Positions 7,633 through 15,109 of a stretch of 64,000 nt of DNA are shown here, one piece after another. How positions within the stretch are numbered: position 1 is the first letter of the stretch; every line of letters starts with the position of its first letter. Below the pieces are notes generated by a model. That model was given only the letters and a program-made list of their open reading frames with translations, did no database searches and was not told the origin of the DNA. The translations under genes were made by a program, and so were the position numbers. Origin of the DNA: Kitasatospora sp. NBC_00374 (GTDB lineage: Bacteria > Actinomycetota > Actinomycetes > Streptomycetales > Streptomycetaceae); the NCBI RefSeq assembly GCF_041434935.1, contig NZ_CP107964.1:2542001-2606000 (forward strand). Reading direction: 5' to 3'.

Positions 7633-9321
7633 TCAGCCCGGTTGGCCGACCGCGGCGAGTTCGCCGTGCAGCACGTCCCCGCCCACCTCGCCGTCCTGGA
7701 ACTGGCGCCAGATCAGGCGCCGGCGCGGCTTGCCGCTGGAGGTCCGCGGGATGCCTCCGCGCTGCACCCGCACGACGGTGACCTCGACGGAGCCGTCGAG
7801 CACCGAGCGCAGCACGCCCAGGGCGGGGGCCAGCCAGTGGTCTCCGGCCGCCTCGACCAGCAGCACCGCCCGGTGGGCCTGCTCGCTGCCGCCGAGCGCC
7901 ACCGCGCAGCGGCCGACCGGGACACCGGGCACGGCCGTCAGGCCGGCCTCGACGTCCTCGGCGTGCACCCGCCGGCCGCGGATCTTCAGGCTGTCCCCGA
8001 CCCGGCCGACCACGTAGAGCTCGCCGTCGAGCAGGAAGCCCGAGTCGCCGGTGTGCAGCCCGTCCGGGGTGAAGTTCGAGGAGGCGCCCTCCTGGAGGGA
8101 GCGGTAGCCGAGGGCCACCGAGGTGCCGCGCACCCGGATCTCGCCGAAGGTCCCGTCGGGCAGGGCGGCGCCCTCCTCGTCGACCACGTCGACGATCGCT
8201 CCCGGTACCGCCGCGCCGCAGGAGGTCAGCCACGCGGGGCCGTCCTCGGGCAGCGGGTCGCCGAGGGTGCCCTGTTCGATCACCTGGACCGGCTCGCCGG
8301 TCCGCAGACCGCCGGTCAGCCGGATGGCCCGTGCCCCGGTGCCCGGACGGACGCCGGTCACCGCGAGGGTGGACTCCGCCAGACCGTAGCAGGGCGCGAA
8401 CGCCTCGGCCCGGAAGCCGTGCGGGCCGAGCAGCGCCGCGAAGTCCGAGGCGGCCTTCGGAACGATGCGCTCCGCACCGTTCATCGCCACCCGCCACCTG
8501 GAGAAATCCATGCCCGCAAGGTCGTCCGGGCGGACCCGGCGAGCGGCGTAGGCGTAGCCAAAGTTGGGTGCCGTGGTAACGGTCACGCCGTTCGAACCAT
8601 GGGCCTCGATCCACCGGAGTGGCGACCGGATGAATTCCAGGGGTGTCATGAGCCACAGATCGATCTGCGCCACGACGGAACCGAGGAATGTACCGACGAG
8701 ACCCATGTCGTGATACATCGGCAGCCAGGAGGAGCACGAGTCCTCCGGCGTGATTCCGAGCCATCCGTGAATTGCCCGGACATTACCTGCGAGATTCTCC
8801 GGGGATACCTGGACGCCCTTCGGCGTGCCGCTCGATCCCGAGGTGAACTGGAGCAGCGCGACCGCCGGTTCCGGCCGGCGCACCAGCGGGGCGTCGGGCA
8901 GCTCGGAGAGGTCACCGAGCACCAGGGTGCGGCCCCGGCCGGACAGCCTGGCCGCCTCCCGGGCGACCTCGGCCAGCTCCGCGTCGGCCAGCAGCAACGC
9001 CGATCCCGCGGTCCGGACGATGTCCGCCACATGGTTCGAGTAGTTGCCAACTCCCTGGAATGTTACGGGTGATGCGATGGGCGAGGGCGTCAGCCCCGCC
9101 AGCATGGTGCCGAGGAAGGCCGGGACGAAGTCCTCGACCTCGGAGAGCAGCAGGGACACCACGTCGCCCGGCCGGGCGCCCTGCCCGACGAGAAACGCGG
9201 CCACCCGGCCGGCCTGCCCGGCCAGCTCGGCATAGGAGCGGAACTCCCAGCCGCGCTCGTTTCGAAAGAAGTGAATTCCACGGTCGACGGACGCATTGTC
9301 CATCCAGTCAAGAATGCGCAT
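7633..9321 (-). CDS. Fatty acyl-AMP ligase (FAAL)
   Basis: A 562-residue adenylate-forming enzyme. The phosphate loop is 'LLQFTSGSSGTPKGV'. 'WLPMYHDMGLVG' is the block typical of fatty acyl-AMP ligases, and the C-terminal Lys motif is 'RTSSGKPRRRLIW'. Such enzymes activate free fatty acids as acyl-AMP and pass them to an acyl carrier protein rather than to CoA; the ACP is encoded two genes downstream. This is the first gene of the operon and so the likely committing step. The ATG at 9321 is preceded by a G-rich site; a TTG three bases earlier is possible. Third-position GC is visibly lower in the stretch about 8450-8800 than in the rest of the gene. Confidence 0.93.
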   Translation of the reverse strand: MRILDWMDNASVDRGIHFFRNERGWEFRSYAELAGQAGRVAAFLVGQGARPGDVVSLLLSEVEDFVPAFLGTMLAGLTPSPIASPVTFQGVGNYSNHVADIVRTAGSALLLADAELAEVAREAARLSGRGRTLVLGDLSELPDAPLVRRPEPAVALLQFTSGSSGTPKGVQVSPENLAGNVRAIHGWLGITPEDSCSSWLPMYHDMGLVGTFLGSVVAQIDLWLMTPLEFIRSPLRWIEAHGSNGVTVTTAPNFGYAYAARRVRPDDLAGMDFSRWRVAMNGAERIVPKAASDFAALLGPHGFRAEAFAPCYGLAESTLAVTGVRPGTGARAIRLTGGLRTGEPVQVIEQGTLGDPLPEDGPAWLTSCGAAVPGAIVDVVDEEGAALPDGTFGEIRVRGTSVALGYRSLQEGASSNFTPDGLHTGDSGFLLDGELYVVGRVGDSLKIRGRRVHAEDVEAGLTAVPGVPVGRCAVALGGSEQAHRAVLLVEAAGDHWLAPALGVLRSVLDGSVEVTVVRVQRGGIPRTSSGKPRRRLIWRQFQDGEVGGDVLHGELAAVGQPG

Positions 9322-9377
9322 CAAACCCCCCGACTAGCCATCGGATCCGCAATGCACGTTTATCGGGAAAAATGTCG

Positions 9378-9399
9378 GGAGGATCTTCGTTAATCCTCC
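9378..9399 (-). promoter_or_regulatory. Hairpin in the 5' leader of the acyl-AMP ligase operon
   Basis: GGAGGAT and ATCCTCC form a perfect 7-base-pair inverted repeat around an 8-base loop, 57 bases before the ligase start. Either arm could act as a protein operator, or in the transcript as a hairpin. One arm resembles a ribosome binding site and the other an anti-Shine-Dalgarno sequence. Function is inferred only. Confidence 0.5.
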
Positions 9400-9437
9400 A
9401 CCGACTCACCCAAATGCGTTATCGAACGCCTGACCCA

Positions 9438-9476
9438 AATCTAGTAGGCACCAAACTGTCGAGTCAACGACAAACT
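9438..9476 (-). promoter_or_regulatory. Candidate promoter of the biosynthetic operon with flanking AGTTTG repeats
   Basis: On the minus strand TTGACT (9467-9462) and TAGATT (9443-9438) are separated by 18 bases, a good match to a housekeeping-sigma promoter. AGTTTG is directly repeated at 9476-9471 and 9457-9452, 19 bases apart (about two helical turns), flanking the -35 element. This is what a repressor or activator site would look like. The expected start of transcription is near 9431, giving a leader of about 110 bases. The surroundings are relatively AT-rich. Confidence 0.55.
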
Positions 9477-9604
9477 ATTGTGACCCGCATGCTTGGCCGT
9501 TCGAACAGATGCGTGACCTGCGGACGCGCAGCCGCCGCCGGACCGATTTGGCCCAGCGGCGGCGACAACAAAGTTTGGCACTCAGGCCGACGGAGGGGCG
9601 CCCC

Positions 9605-10051
9605 TCAGGCCTCCCCGGCGGCTGCCACATGCGCCAACCAGGCACGCGCGGCGGTCCTCTGACTGTCCGTCAGGCCCTCTTCCATCAGGCCTTCCCGGGC
9701 CCGGACGGCCGGTCGCGCCTCGGCCAGCCGCTTGCGGCCGCCCTCGGCCAGGAACACCTGATGGGTCCGCCCGTTCGTCGGATGCCGTCTGCGCTCGACG
9801 AGGTCGTCGCGCTCCATCCCGGCCACCATCTCGGTCACCGACTGACGGGTCGACACCAGAACCCTCGCCAAGTCGGAGAGCGAGACGCCCGGTTGCTCCT
9901 CCAGCACGAGCAGCGTCGCGTACTGCGGCACCGAGAGCCGGCACTCGACCAGCGCCTCCTCGACCGACGACCGCATGCTGAACCATGCCTGCCGGATCAG
10001 GAAGCTCAGGCAAAGCTGTACCTCTTCGGACCCGGATCCAGCGTTTCCCAT
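9605..10051 (-). CDS. MarR-family transcriptional regulator
   Basis: A 148-residue winged-helix protein. The recognition region reads 'VSLSDLARVLVSTRQSVTEMVAGMERDDLVERR', followed by the wing 'HPTNGRTHQVFLAEGGRKRL'. MarR proteins usually repress a divergent exporter or a catabolic or biosynthetic operon until a small ligand binds. It is divergent from the DHA2 exporter gene with a palindrome in the shared region, and lies upstream of the biosynthetic operon on the same strand, so either or both could be targets. I prefer the ATG at 10051 because GAGG lies 5 bases upstream; a GTG two codons earlier is possible. Confidence 0.9.
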   Translation of the reverse strand: MGNAGSGSEEVQLCLSFLIRQAWFSMRSSVEEALVECRLSVPQYATLLVLEEQPGVSLSDLARVLVSTRQSVTEMVAGMERDDLVERRRHPTNGRTHQVFLAEGGRKRLAEARPAVRAREGLMEEGLTDSQRTAARAWLAHVAAAGEA

Positions 10052-10078
10052 GGCCACCTCACCGCCAAGCCTGATTGA

Positions 10079-10097
10079 CAGGAACCTTACGTTCCTG
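10079..10097. promoter_or_regulatory. Palindromic operator between marR and the exporter gene
   Basis: CAGGAAC and GTTCCTG form a perfect inverted repeat with a 5-base spacer CTTAC, in the 237-base gap between the two divergent genes. A TTGACA at 10075-10080 overlaps its left edge. Size and place fit a MarR-dimer site. Binding is inferred. Confidence 0.6.
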
Positions 10098-10288
10098 GCA
10101 GTCTTTCAATCGTCAGGACCCTGCCTATCCTACCTGGCCGAGGCCGTCCCGCCTCGCCCCGGGTGGAACCTGTCCGTCCGCGCCCCACTGCGCGCCGACC
10201 CCGGGCAGGGCCCGCGATCTAGCTCTGTACGTGCCAATTCCCGTCCCCGGCAGGGCTCTACCCTGCCCATTGGAAGGTGAGTTCCGCA

Positions 10289-11758
10289 ATGTCGGACACT
10301 TCACAGCAGGCGGGAGGCCGGCCCGAGGTCAACCCCGGGCTGGTTCTTCTGCTCTGCTCAGGCGCTACCTTCATGGCCTTCCTGGATCTGTCGGTGGTCA
10401 ACATCGCCTTCCCGGAGATCATCAAGGCCTTCCCCGAGACCACGATGGCCAACCTCACCTGGGTGGTCAGTGGCTACGCGGTGATGTTCGCCGCCCTGCT
10501 CACCCCGGCCGGCCGGCTGGCCGACACCGTCGGCCGGGCCAAGGTCTTCCTCGGCTCGCTGGTCGGATTCACCCTTGCCTCGCTGCTCTGCGGTGCCGCC
10601 CCGAGTGCGAACTGGCTGATCATCGGCCGCTTCCTGCAGGGCGCGATGGCCGCCGGCATGATCCCGGCGGCGCTCGGCCTGATCATGGCGGCGACCCCGC
10701 TGCCGCAGCTGATGAAGGCGATCGGCGCCTGGTCGGCGGCGGCCGGCTTCTCCGCGGTCATCGGCCCGGTCATCGGCGGTCTGCTGGTCGACCACTTCAG
10801 CTGGCGTTCGGTCTTCTACATCAACGGCCCCATCGGCCTGATCCTCCTGGTCGCGGGTCTGCGCGCGCTGCCCCGGCACCTGCCGCCGGCCGGCAGCCGG
10901 CTCCCCGACCCGGTCGGCACGGTGGCCTTCGCCGTGGGTGTCGCCTTCGTGGTCGCCGCGCTGACCGAGGGCGACAGCTGGGGCTGGGCCGACGCCCGCA
11001 CCCTCGGCCTGCTGGTCTGCGGTCTCGCGCTCGGCCTGGTCGCGCTGCTGCGCTCGCAGAAGCACGAGGCCCCGGCCATCGACACCGGCCTGTGGAAGAG
11101 CCGGCGGTTCGCCCGGACCAACCTGGTGGCATCGATCTTCGGTGTCTCGATGTTCGCCTGGCTGCTCGCCGGTCCGCTCTGGGCCACCCAGATCTGGGGC
11201 TGGAGCATCATGCAGGCGGCCGGTGCGCTCAGCGTCGGCGCCGTGGCCTCGATGATCACCTCGACCGTCGCCGGCCGGATCAGCGACGGCAGCAAGCACC
11301 GGGTGCTGGTGGTCCTCGGCCTGCTGATGTTCGCCGCCTGCACGGCCATGCAGGCCAGTGCCCTGTTCGGCACCGAGCCGCGGTTCTGGTCGGCCTGGGT
11401 GCCGTCCGGCATCCTCGGCGGCGGCGGCCTCGGCTTCGCGGCCACCGCGCTCTCCTCGATCGCGGCCACCTCGCTGCCGCCGGTCCGGTTCGCCGCCGGC
11501 GTGGGCATGAACCTGACCTCCCGTCAGGTCGGCGGCGCGATCGGCACCGCCGGTCTGGCCGCCATCATGGCCTCCTACGCCAAGCCCGGCGTGGACGCCT
11601 TCCACGCCGTGTACATCGCCTGCACCGTGGTCAGCGTCGTCGCCGCCGTGGTCGCCCTGACCCTGCCCGACCCGGCGCCGGCCCCCGCGCAGGCGCAGCC
11701 CCAGCCGCAGTCCGCCGGATCCGAGTCGCACAGCACCGCCGGTGCGGCAGGCGCCTGA
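10289..11758 (+). CDS. MFS drug:H+ antiporter, DHA2 (14-TM) family
   Basis: A 489-residue transporter with about 14 hydrophobic segments. 'LDLSVVNIAFPEI' at the start is the DHA2 motif D1 region, 'GRLADTVGRAK' is motif A between helices 2 and 3, and 'SAVIGPVIGGLLVDHFSWRSVF' includes motif C of exporters. It probably expels the cluster product or a related lipophilic compound using the proton gradient. The neighbouring MarR regulator and operator suggest inducible expression. The ATG is preceded by GGTGAG; a GTG at 10277 is an in-frame alternative. The C-terminus ends in a Pro/Ala/Gln-rich tail. Confidence 0.92.
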   Translation: MSDTSQQAGGRPEVNPGLVLLLCSGATFMAFLDLSVVNIAFPEIIKAFPETTMANLTWVVSGYAVMFAALLTPAGRLADTVGRAKVFLGSLVGFTLASLLCGAAPSANWLIIGRFLQGAMAAGMIPAALGLIMAATPLPQLMKAIGAWSAAAGFSAVIGPVIGGLLVDHFSWRSVFYINGPIGLILLVAGLRALPRHLPPAGSRLPDPVGTVAFAVGVAFVVAALTEGDSWGWADARTLGLLVCGLALGLVALLRSQKHEAPAIDTGLWKSRRFARTNLVASIFGVSMFAWLLAGPLWATQIWGWSIMQAAGALSVGAVASMITSTVAGRISDGSKHRVLVVLGLLMFAACTAMQASALFGTEPRFWSAWVPSGILGGGGLGFAATALSSIAATSLPPVRFAAGVGMNLTSRQVGGAIGTAGLAAIMASYAKPGVDAFHAVYIACTVVSVVAAVVALTLPDPAPAPAQAQPQPQSAGSESHSTAGAAGA

Positions 11759-11780
11759 CATACCGCCGAGAAGTGCGCAT

Positions 11781-11813
11781 CCGGGCCCGTTCGACCACCC
11801 TCGACGGGCCCGG
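11781..11813 (+). terminator. Hairpin terminator after the exporter gene
   Basis: CCGGGCCCGT and ACGGGCCCGG form a perfect 10-base-pair stem with a 13-base loop, 22 bases after the exporter stop. There is no U tract, as is common in streptomycetes. Confidence 0.7.
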
Positions 11814-11884
11814 TGCACTTCGGGCGGCCCCCGGGCGCCTGGGACGAGGACGACTTGGAGCAACCTGGACCAGGAGGGACGAGC

Positions 11885-12205
11885 ATGGCACGTCCACCCG
11901 CACTACCGGTGGAGGACAAACTCCACATCGTACTGAGCATCCTGGCCGGAGAGTCGACGATCGCTGCGGCAGCCCGCAAGCACGGACTCTCCGAGCAGAC
12001 CATCGGCAACTGGAAGAAGCAGTTCATCCAGGGCGGCCGTGAAGGACTGAGCGGTACGGCACGGACCGAGCGCGCCACGGCGCGCGAGAGCGCGCTCAAG
12101 GCCGAGATCGACAACCTGAGGGCGGCGCTGGACGAGGTCCGCGTACAGCTCCGGGTCTGGATGAACAGCGAAGAGCAAGCTTTCCCTTCCAGGACCTTGA
12201 GATGA
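11885..12205 (+). CDS. IS3-type transposase OrfA-like helix-turn-helix protein
   Basis: A 106-residue protein with an HTH typical of IS3/IS911 OrfA: 'VEDKLHIVLSILAGESTIAAAARKHGLSEQTIGNWKKQF', then 'GREGLSG' and a helical region with spaced leucines (ESALKAEIDNLRAALDEV) that would form the OrfA leucine zipper. GGAGGG precedes the ATG. The stop overlaps the start of the following orfB-like fragment (ATGA), as in IS3 elements. No terminal inverted repeats were found by eye. With orfB truncated, the element should not transpose by itself. Confidence 0.75.
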   Translation: MARPPALPVEDKLHIVLSILAGESTIAAAARKHGLSEQTIGNWKKQFIQGGREGLSGTARTERATARESALKAEIDNLRAALDEVRVQLRVWMNSEEQAFPSRTLR

Positions 12206-12423
12206 TTCGCACCGATGCGGAGATGCCGGTCTCAAGGTTCTGCATGTTGATCGGCATCCCGCGCCGCACGTACAACAGGAAGCTCGCGCTGGTCCGCACC
12301 GGGCACGCGGTCCAGCAGCTCACCTGCCATCTGCCGGCCCTCCGCAAAGGTCGGCGTCCCGCCGCCGGGGCCGCCCGCAGCAGCCGGATCGCGGAAGGCC
12401 CGGCCTGCCGCCGGGCCGGCTGA
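12202..12423 (+). pseudogene. IS3 orfB remnant (integrase-type transposase, truncated)
   Basis: The frame starts with 'MPVSRFCMLIGIPRRTYNRKLA', which looks like the N-terminal region of an IS3 OrfB before the DDE integrase domain. Homology seems to stop after about 35 residues, and the rest of the 73-residue frame is Arg/Ala/Gly-rich filler. The DDE catalytic core is absent. It overlaps orfA by 4 bases, so this is a decayed insertion sequence lying between the biosynthetic cluster and divIVA. Confidence 0.7.
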
Positions 12424-12483
12424 CGGAGAACCGCCGGCCGGCAGCACCGCGCAGGAGCCGCACCACCCCGCAGCACCGCCCCG

Positions 12484-12548
12484 CAGCACCACGAAGGGCG
12501 CCCCCGCACGTGACCGGAGTCACGGCGGGGGCGCCCTTCGTGGTGCTG
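12484..12548. terminator. Very long perfect hairpin, bidirectional terminator beside divIVA
   Basis: A perfect 24-base-pair inverted repeat (12484-12507 with 12525-12548) encloses a further 6-base-pair stem (CGTGAC/GTCACG) with loop CGGA, so nearly the whole 65-base segment folds. It ends one base before the divIVA stop codon on the minus strand and follows the IS remnant on the plus strand. A terminator for divIVA, and an insulator between the two regions, is the simplest reading. Confidence 0.85.
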
Positions 12549-12549
12549 T

Positions 12550-13875
12550 CTAGTTGTCGCCGTCCTCGTCGATGAGGAAGCCGCGCATCGGGGCCGGAGC
12601 CTGCTGCATCGGCTGCGGAGGCTGCGGACGGACCGCGGCCATCGGCTGGGTCATCCCCGCGGGGGCCATCTGCGGGGCGCCGTTGCCGACACCCGACTGG
12701 CCGCCGAAGGAGGGCTGCCCGTTGCCGCCGCCGAAGGAGTTCTGGCCGCCGAAGGACTGGCCGTTGCCACCGAACGACGGCTGGCCGCCGAAGCTCGGGG
12801 TGGCACTGCTCATCGAGGAGGCACCGGCCGGCGCCATCGACGACGCGGCCGGCGGCAGCGAGGCGGTGGCGGGGATCCGCGGCGGGGCGAGCGAGTCGTC
12901 GGCCTGCGACTCCAGCTGGCGCAGCTGGGTCTCCAGGTACGACTTCAGGCGGGTGCGGTACTCACGCTCGAAGGCGCGCAGGTCCTCGACCTTGCGCTCC
13001 AGCGTCGCGCGGGCGGACTCCAGGGAGCCCATCGCCACCCGGTGCTTCTCCTGCGCGTCCCGCTCCAGGGCGTCGGCCTTGGCGCGGGCGTCCCGCTCCA
13101 GACCCTCGGCGCGGCTGCGGGCCTCGCCGACGATCTTGTTGGCCTCGGACCGGGCCTCGGAGATCGCCTGGTCGGCGGTCTGCTGGGCCAGGGCGAGCAC
13201 GCGGGCCGCGCTGTCGCCACCGGGACCCTGCTGCTGCTGCATCGGGCCGCCCATGGGGCCGCCGAGCTGCTGGCCCATCGGGCCGCCCATCGGCTGCAGC
13301 TGCTGGCCGCCCATGGGCTGACCCATCTGCTGCTGGCCCATCTGCTGCTGCATGGGGTTGCCCATCGGCTGCAGCATCTGACCGCCCATCGGCTGCACCA
13401 GCTGCTGCTGGCCGCCCATGGTCTGGCCCATCTGCTGCTGGCCCATCTGCTGGCCGAGCTGCGGCTGACCCATCTGCTGCTGCATCGGGCCGCCTTGACC
13501 GGCCGGAAGCTGCGGGGCGCCGGACGGCAGGCCGAGCGGCTGGTTGCCCATCTGCTGCTGCGGGACGCCCATCTGCTGCGGACCGGGGCCCTGCTGCTGG
13601 CCGGGCACCGGCGGGCCGGATATGGCAGCGGGCACCGGGGCGCCCGGGCGGGCGTCCTGCGGGGGCTGCTCCTTACGCATATTGGCCTGGTTCTGCGCGG
13701 CGGCACGAGTGGCTGCCGCCAGCTTGGCGCGCAGGTCCTCGTTCTCGCGCAGCAGACGCGTCAGCTCGGCTTCGACCTCGTCGAGGAAGGCATCGACCTC
13801 GTCCTCGTCATAGCCTTCGCGCAGCCGGACGGTCGTGAACTGCTTGTTCCGAACGTCCTCGGGGGTCAATGGCAT
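12550..13875 (-). CDS. divIVA: DivIVA/Wag31 polar growth protein
   Basis: A 441-residue DivIVA. Residues 1-60 form the conserved N-terminal domain ('PLTPEDVRNKQFTTVRL', the membrane-binding crossed-loop region, then the coiled coil 'DEVEAELTRLLRENEDL'). Residues about 75-220 are a Gln/Met/Gly-rich low-complexity insert with MGQQQMGQ-like repeats. Residues about 225-330 form a second, charged coiled coil, and the C-terminus has SFGG-type repeats ending in 'GFLIDEDGDN'. In streptomycetes DivIVA marks hyphal tips and branch sites and recruits the tip-growth machinery. Glutamine-rich inserts between the two coiled coils are known in Streptomyces DivIVA. A hairpin terminator follows directly. Confidence 0.97.
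   Translation of the reverse strand: MPLTPEDVRNKQFTTVRLREGYDEDEVDAFLDEVEAELTRLLRENEDLRAKLAAATRAAAQNQANMRKEQPPQDARPGAPVPAAISGPPVPGQQQGPGPQQMGVPQQQMGNQPLGLPSGAPQLPAGQGGPMQQQMGQPQLGQQMGQQQMGQTMGGQQQLVQPMGGQMLQPMGNPMQQQMGQQQMGQPMGGQQLQPMGGPMGQQLGGPMGGPMQQQQGPGGDSAARVLALAQQTADQAISEARSEANKIVGEARSRAEGLERDARAKADALERDAQEKHRVAMGSLESARATLERKVEDLRAFEREYRTRLKSYLETQLRQLESQADDSLAPPRIPATASLPPAASSMAPAGASSMSSATPSFGGQPSFGGNGQSFGGQNSFGGGNGQPSFGGQSGVGNGAPQMAPAGMTQPMAAVRPQPPQPMQQAPAPMRGFLIDEDGDN
13219..13570. repeat. Degenerate CTGCTGGCCCAT-type repeats coding the DivIVA low-complexity insert
   Basis: On the plus strand, words such as 'atctgctgctggcccat' and 'gggccgcccat' recur many times. They encode the Met/Gly/Gln repeats of DivIVA and keep the reading frame. 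Spacing is irregular, so this is a coding microsatellite-like stretch and not a CRISPR array. Length variation between strains is likely. Confidence 0.85.
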
Positions 13876-13924
13876 CTCTTCACCTCAACGTGATCGTCGG
13901 CACTCCGGAATCCTGTCGCATCGC

Positions 13925-14215
13925 TCACACCGACAGGGACCGCACGAGCGAGATCAGGACATACACAATGATCATCAGAACGAAGAAGGACAGGTCGAGC
14001 GCCACGCCCCCGAGACGCAACGGCGGGATGAACCGCCGAAGAAGCTTGAGTGGCGGATCCGTGACAGTGTACGTGGCCTCCAGGACCAGGACCATGGCCT
14101 TGCCCGGACGCCACGAGCGGGCGAACTGGAAGACCCAATCCATCACCAGCCGGAGGAGCAGGATCAGCAGGAAGACGGTCAGCGCCCAGTAGAGCACCGC
14201 GCCGACGATCCCCAT
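13925..14215 (-). CDS. YggT/YlmG family membrane protein
   Basis: A 96-residue integral membrane protein with two hydrophobic segments (about 1-22 and 68-92) flanking 'DPPLKLLRRFIPPLRLGGVALDLS', the conserved YggT core. YlmG proteins lie next to sepF and divIVA in Gram-positives and cyanobacteria and are linked to division and nucleoid placement, but their biochemical role is not settled. It sits between sepF and divIVA on the same strand, with short gaps, as in other streptomycetes. Confidence 0.93.
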   Translation of the reverse strand: MGIVGAVLYWALTVFLLILLLRLVMDWVFQFARSWRPGKAMVLVLEATYTVTDPPLKLLRRFIPPLRLGGVALDLSFFVLMIIVYVLISLVRSLSV

Positions 14216-14290
14216 CTGTCTCCCTCTCCCCTGCCAGCATTCCGTCAGTCACACACTGTTGCTCGATCCACACGTAAAGTCGTGGCCGGG

Positions 14291-14899
14291 TCAGCTCTGG
14301 TTGAAGAACCCACCCTCGGCGATCCGAGCCTTGTCCTCCGCCGTGACATCGACGTTAGCAGGAGACAGGAGGAACACCTTCTGGGTCACGCGCTCGATAC
14401 TGCCGTGCAGACCGAAGACGAGTCCAGCGGCGAAGTCTACGAGTCGCTTGGCGTCCGTGTCGTCCATCTCGGTCAAATTCATGATCACAGGTGTCCCGCC
14501 GCGGAACTGTTCCCCGATGGTACGGGCCTCGTTGTAGGTTCGCGGGTGCAGCGTGGTGATGCGGTAGGGCTCTCGTTCGTTCACTACCTTGGGCATGATC
14601 ACCGGGGCACTCTTCTCCACGTTGTGGCGACGGTCGGGTGTGATGGACGACACGGGCGCCATCCGCGGCGCCTCCTGCCGGATCGGCACGGCGGCCGGCA
14701 CCGGCTGGGGAGCGATGTGGGCGACCGGCGCCGGGGCGGGCTGGGTGGCTGCCGCGGACCTCAGGTCCTCCGTCCGCCCGGTCCGGATCGGCTCGGGGTC
14801 CGAGTCGTAGTCGTCGTCGGGGTCGTACCCCTGGCCGTCGTACGTCTCGTCCTCCACGAGGCCGAGGTAGACCGCCATCTTGCGCATTGCGCCGGCCAT
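14291..14899 (-). CDS. sepF: Cell division protein SepF
   Basis: A 202-residue SepF. It begins with an amphipathic helix '[14 protein letters not shown]', which should bind the membrane, followed by an acidic, Pro/Ala-rich linker (about 20-100) and the C-terminal SepF domain with '[32 protein letters not shown]'. SepF bundles FtsZ filaments and anchors them to the membrane, and is essential in actinobacteria lacking FtsA and ZipA. I chose the ATG at 14899 because AGGAG lies just upstream and it places the amphipathic helix at the N-terminus. Confidence 0.96.
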   Translation of the reverse strand: MAGAMRKMAVYLGLVEDETYDGQGYDPDDDYDSDPEPIRTGRTEDLRSAAATQPAPAPVAHIAPQPVPAAVPIRQEAPRMAPVSSITPDRRHNVEKSAPVIMPKVVNEREPYRITTLHPRTYNEARTIGEQFRGGTPVIMNLTEMDDTDAKRLVDFAAGLVFGLHGSIERVTQKVFLLSPANVDVTAEDKARIAEGGFFNQS

Positions 14900-15061
14900 G
14901 CTCCTGTCTCCTCCGCTCTGTGGTGGATCGGCTCCGACTACGGTCTTCGCCTGCGGATTCCGCCGCCCACTCACCGGCCGTCAGGCCGACGGCGCGTCAA
15001 GCCGTGAGGGAGGGGGTGCGGAGGCGCGATCCACGGTTCGCTAGCGCTCTGAAAAGCTGCT

Positions 15062-15090
15062 AGGTTCTGTCCTATTTTGTCCTGCAGTCT
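15062..15090 (-). promoter_or_regulatory. Upstream region of sepF with GGACA direct repeat
   Basis: In the 210-base gap between yggS and sepF (14900-15109), TGTCC occurs at 15068-15072 and 15078-15082, i.e. GGACA repeated with a 10-base period on the coding strand, in a locally AT-rich patch. One helical turn between copies suggests a regulator site or a -35/-10 region for an internal sepF promoter. No factor can be named. Confidence 0.35.
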
Positions 15091-15109
15091 GATCTACTAC
15101 CCGGTGACG

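Noticed and set aside
13219..13570. Possible CRISPR array
   Set aside because: The repeats are short, irregular and in frame, encoding Met/Gly/Gln repeats of DivIVA; there are no unique spacers of fixed length.
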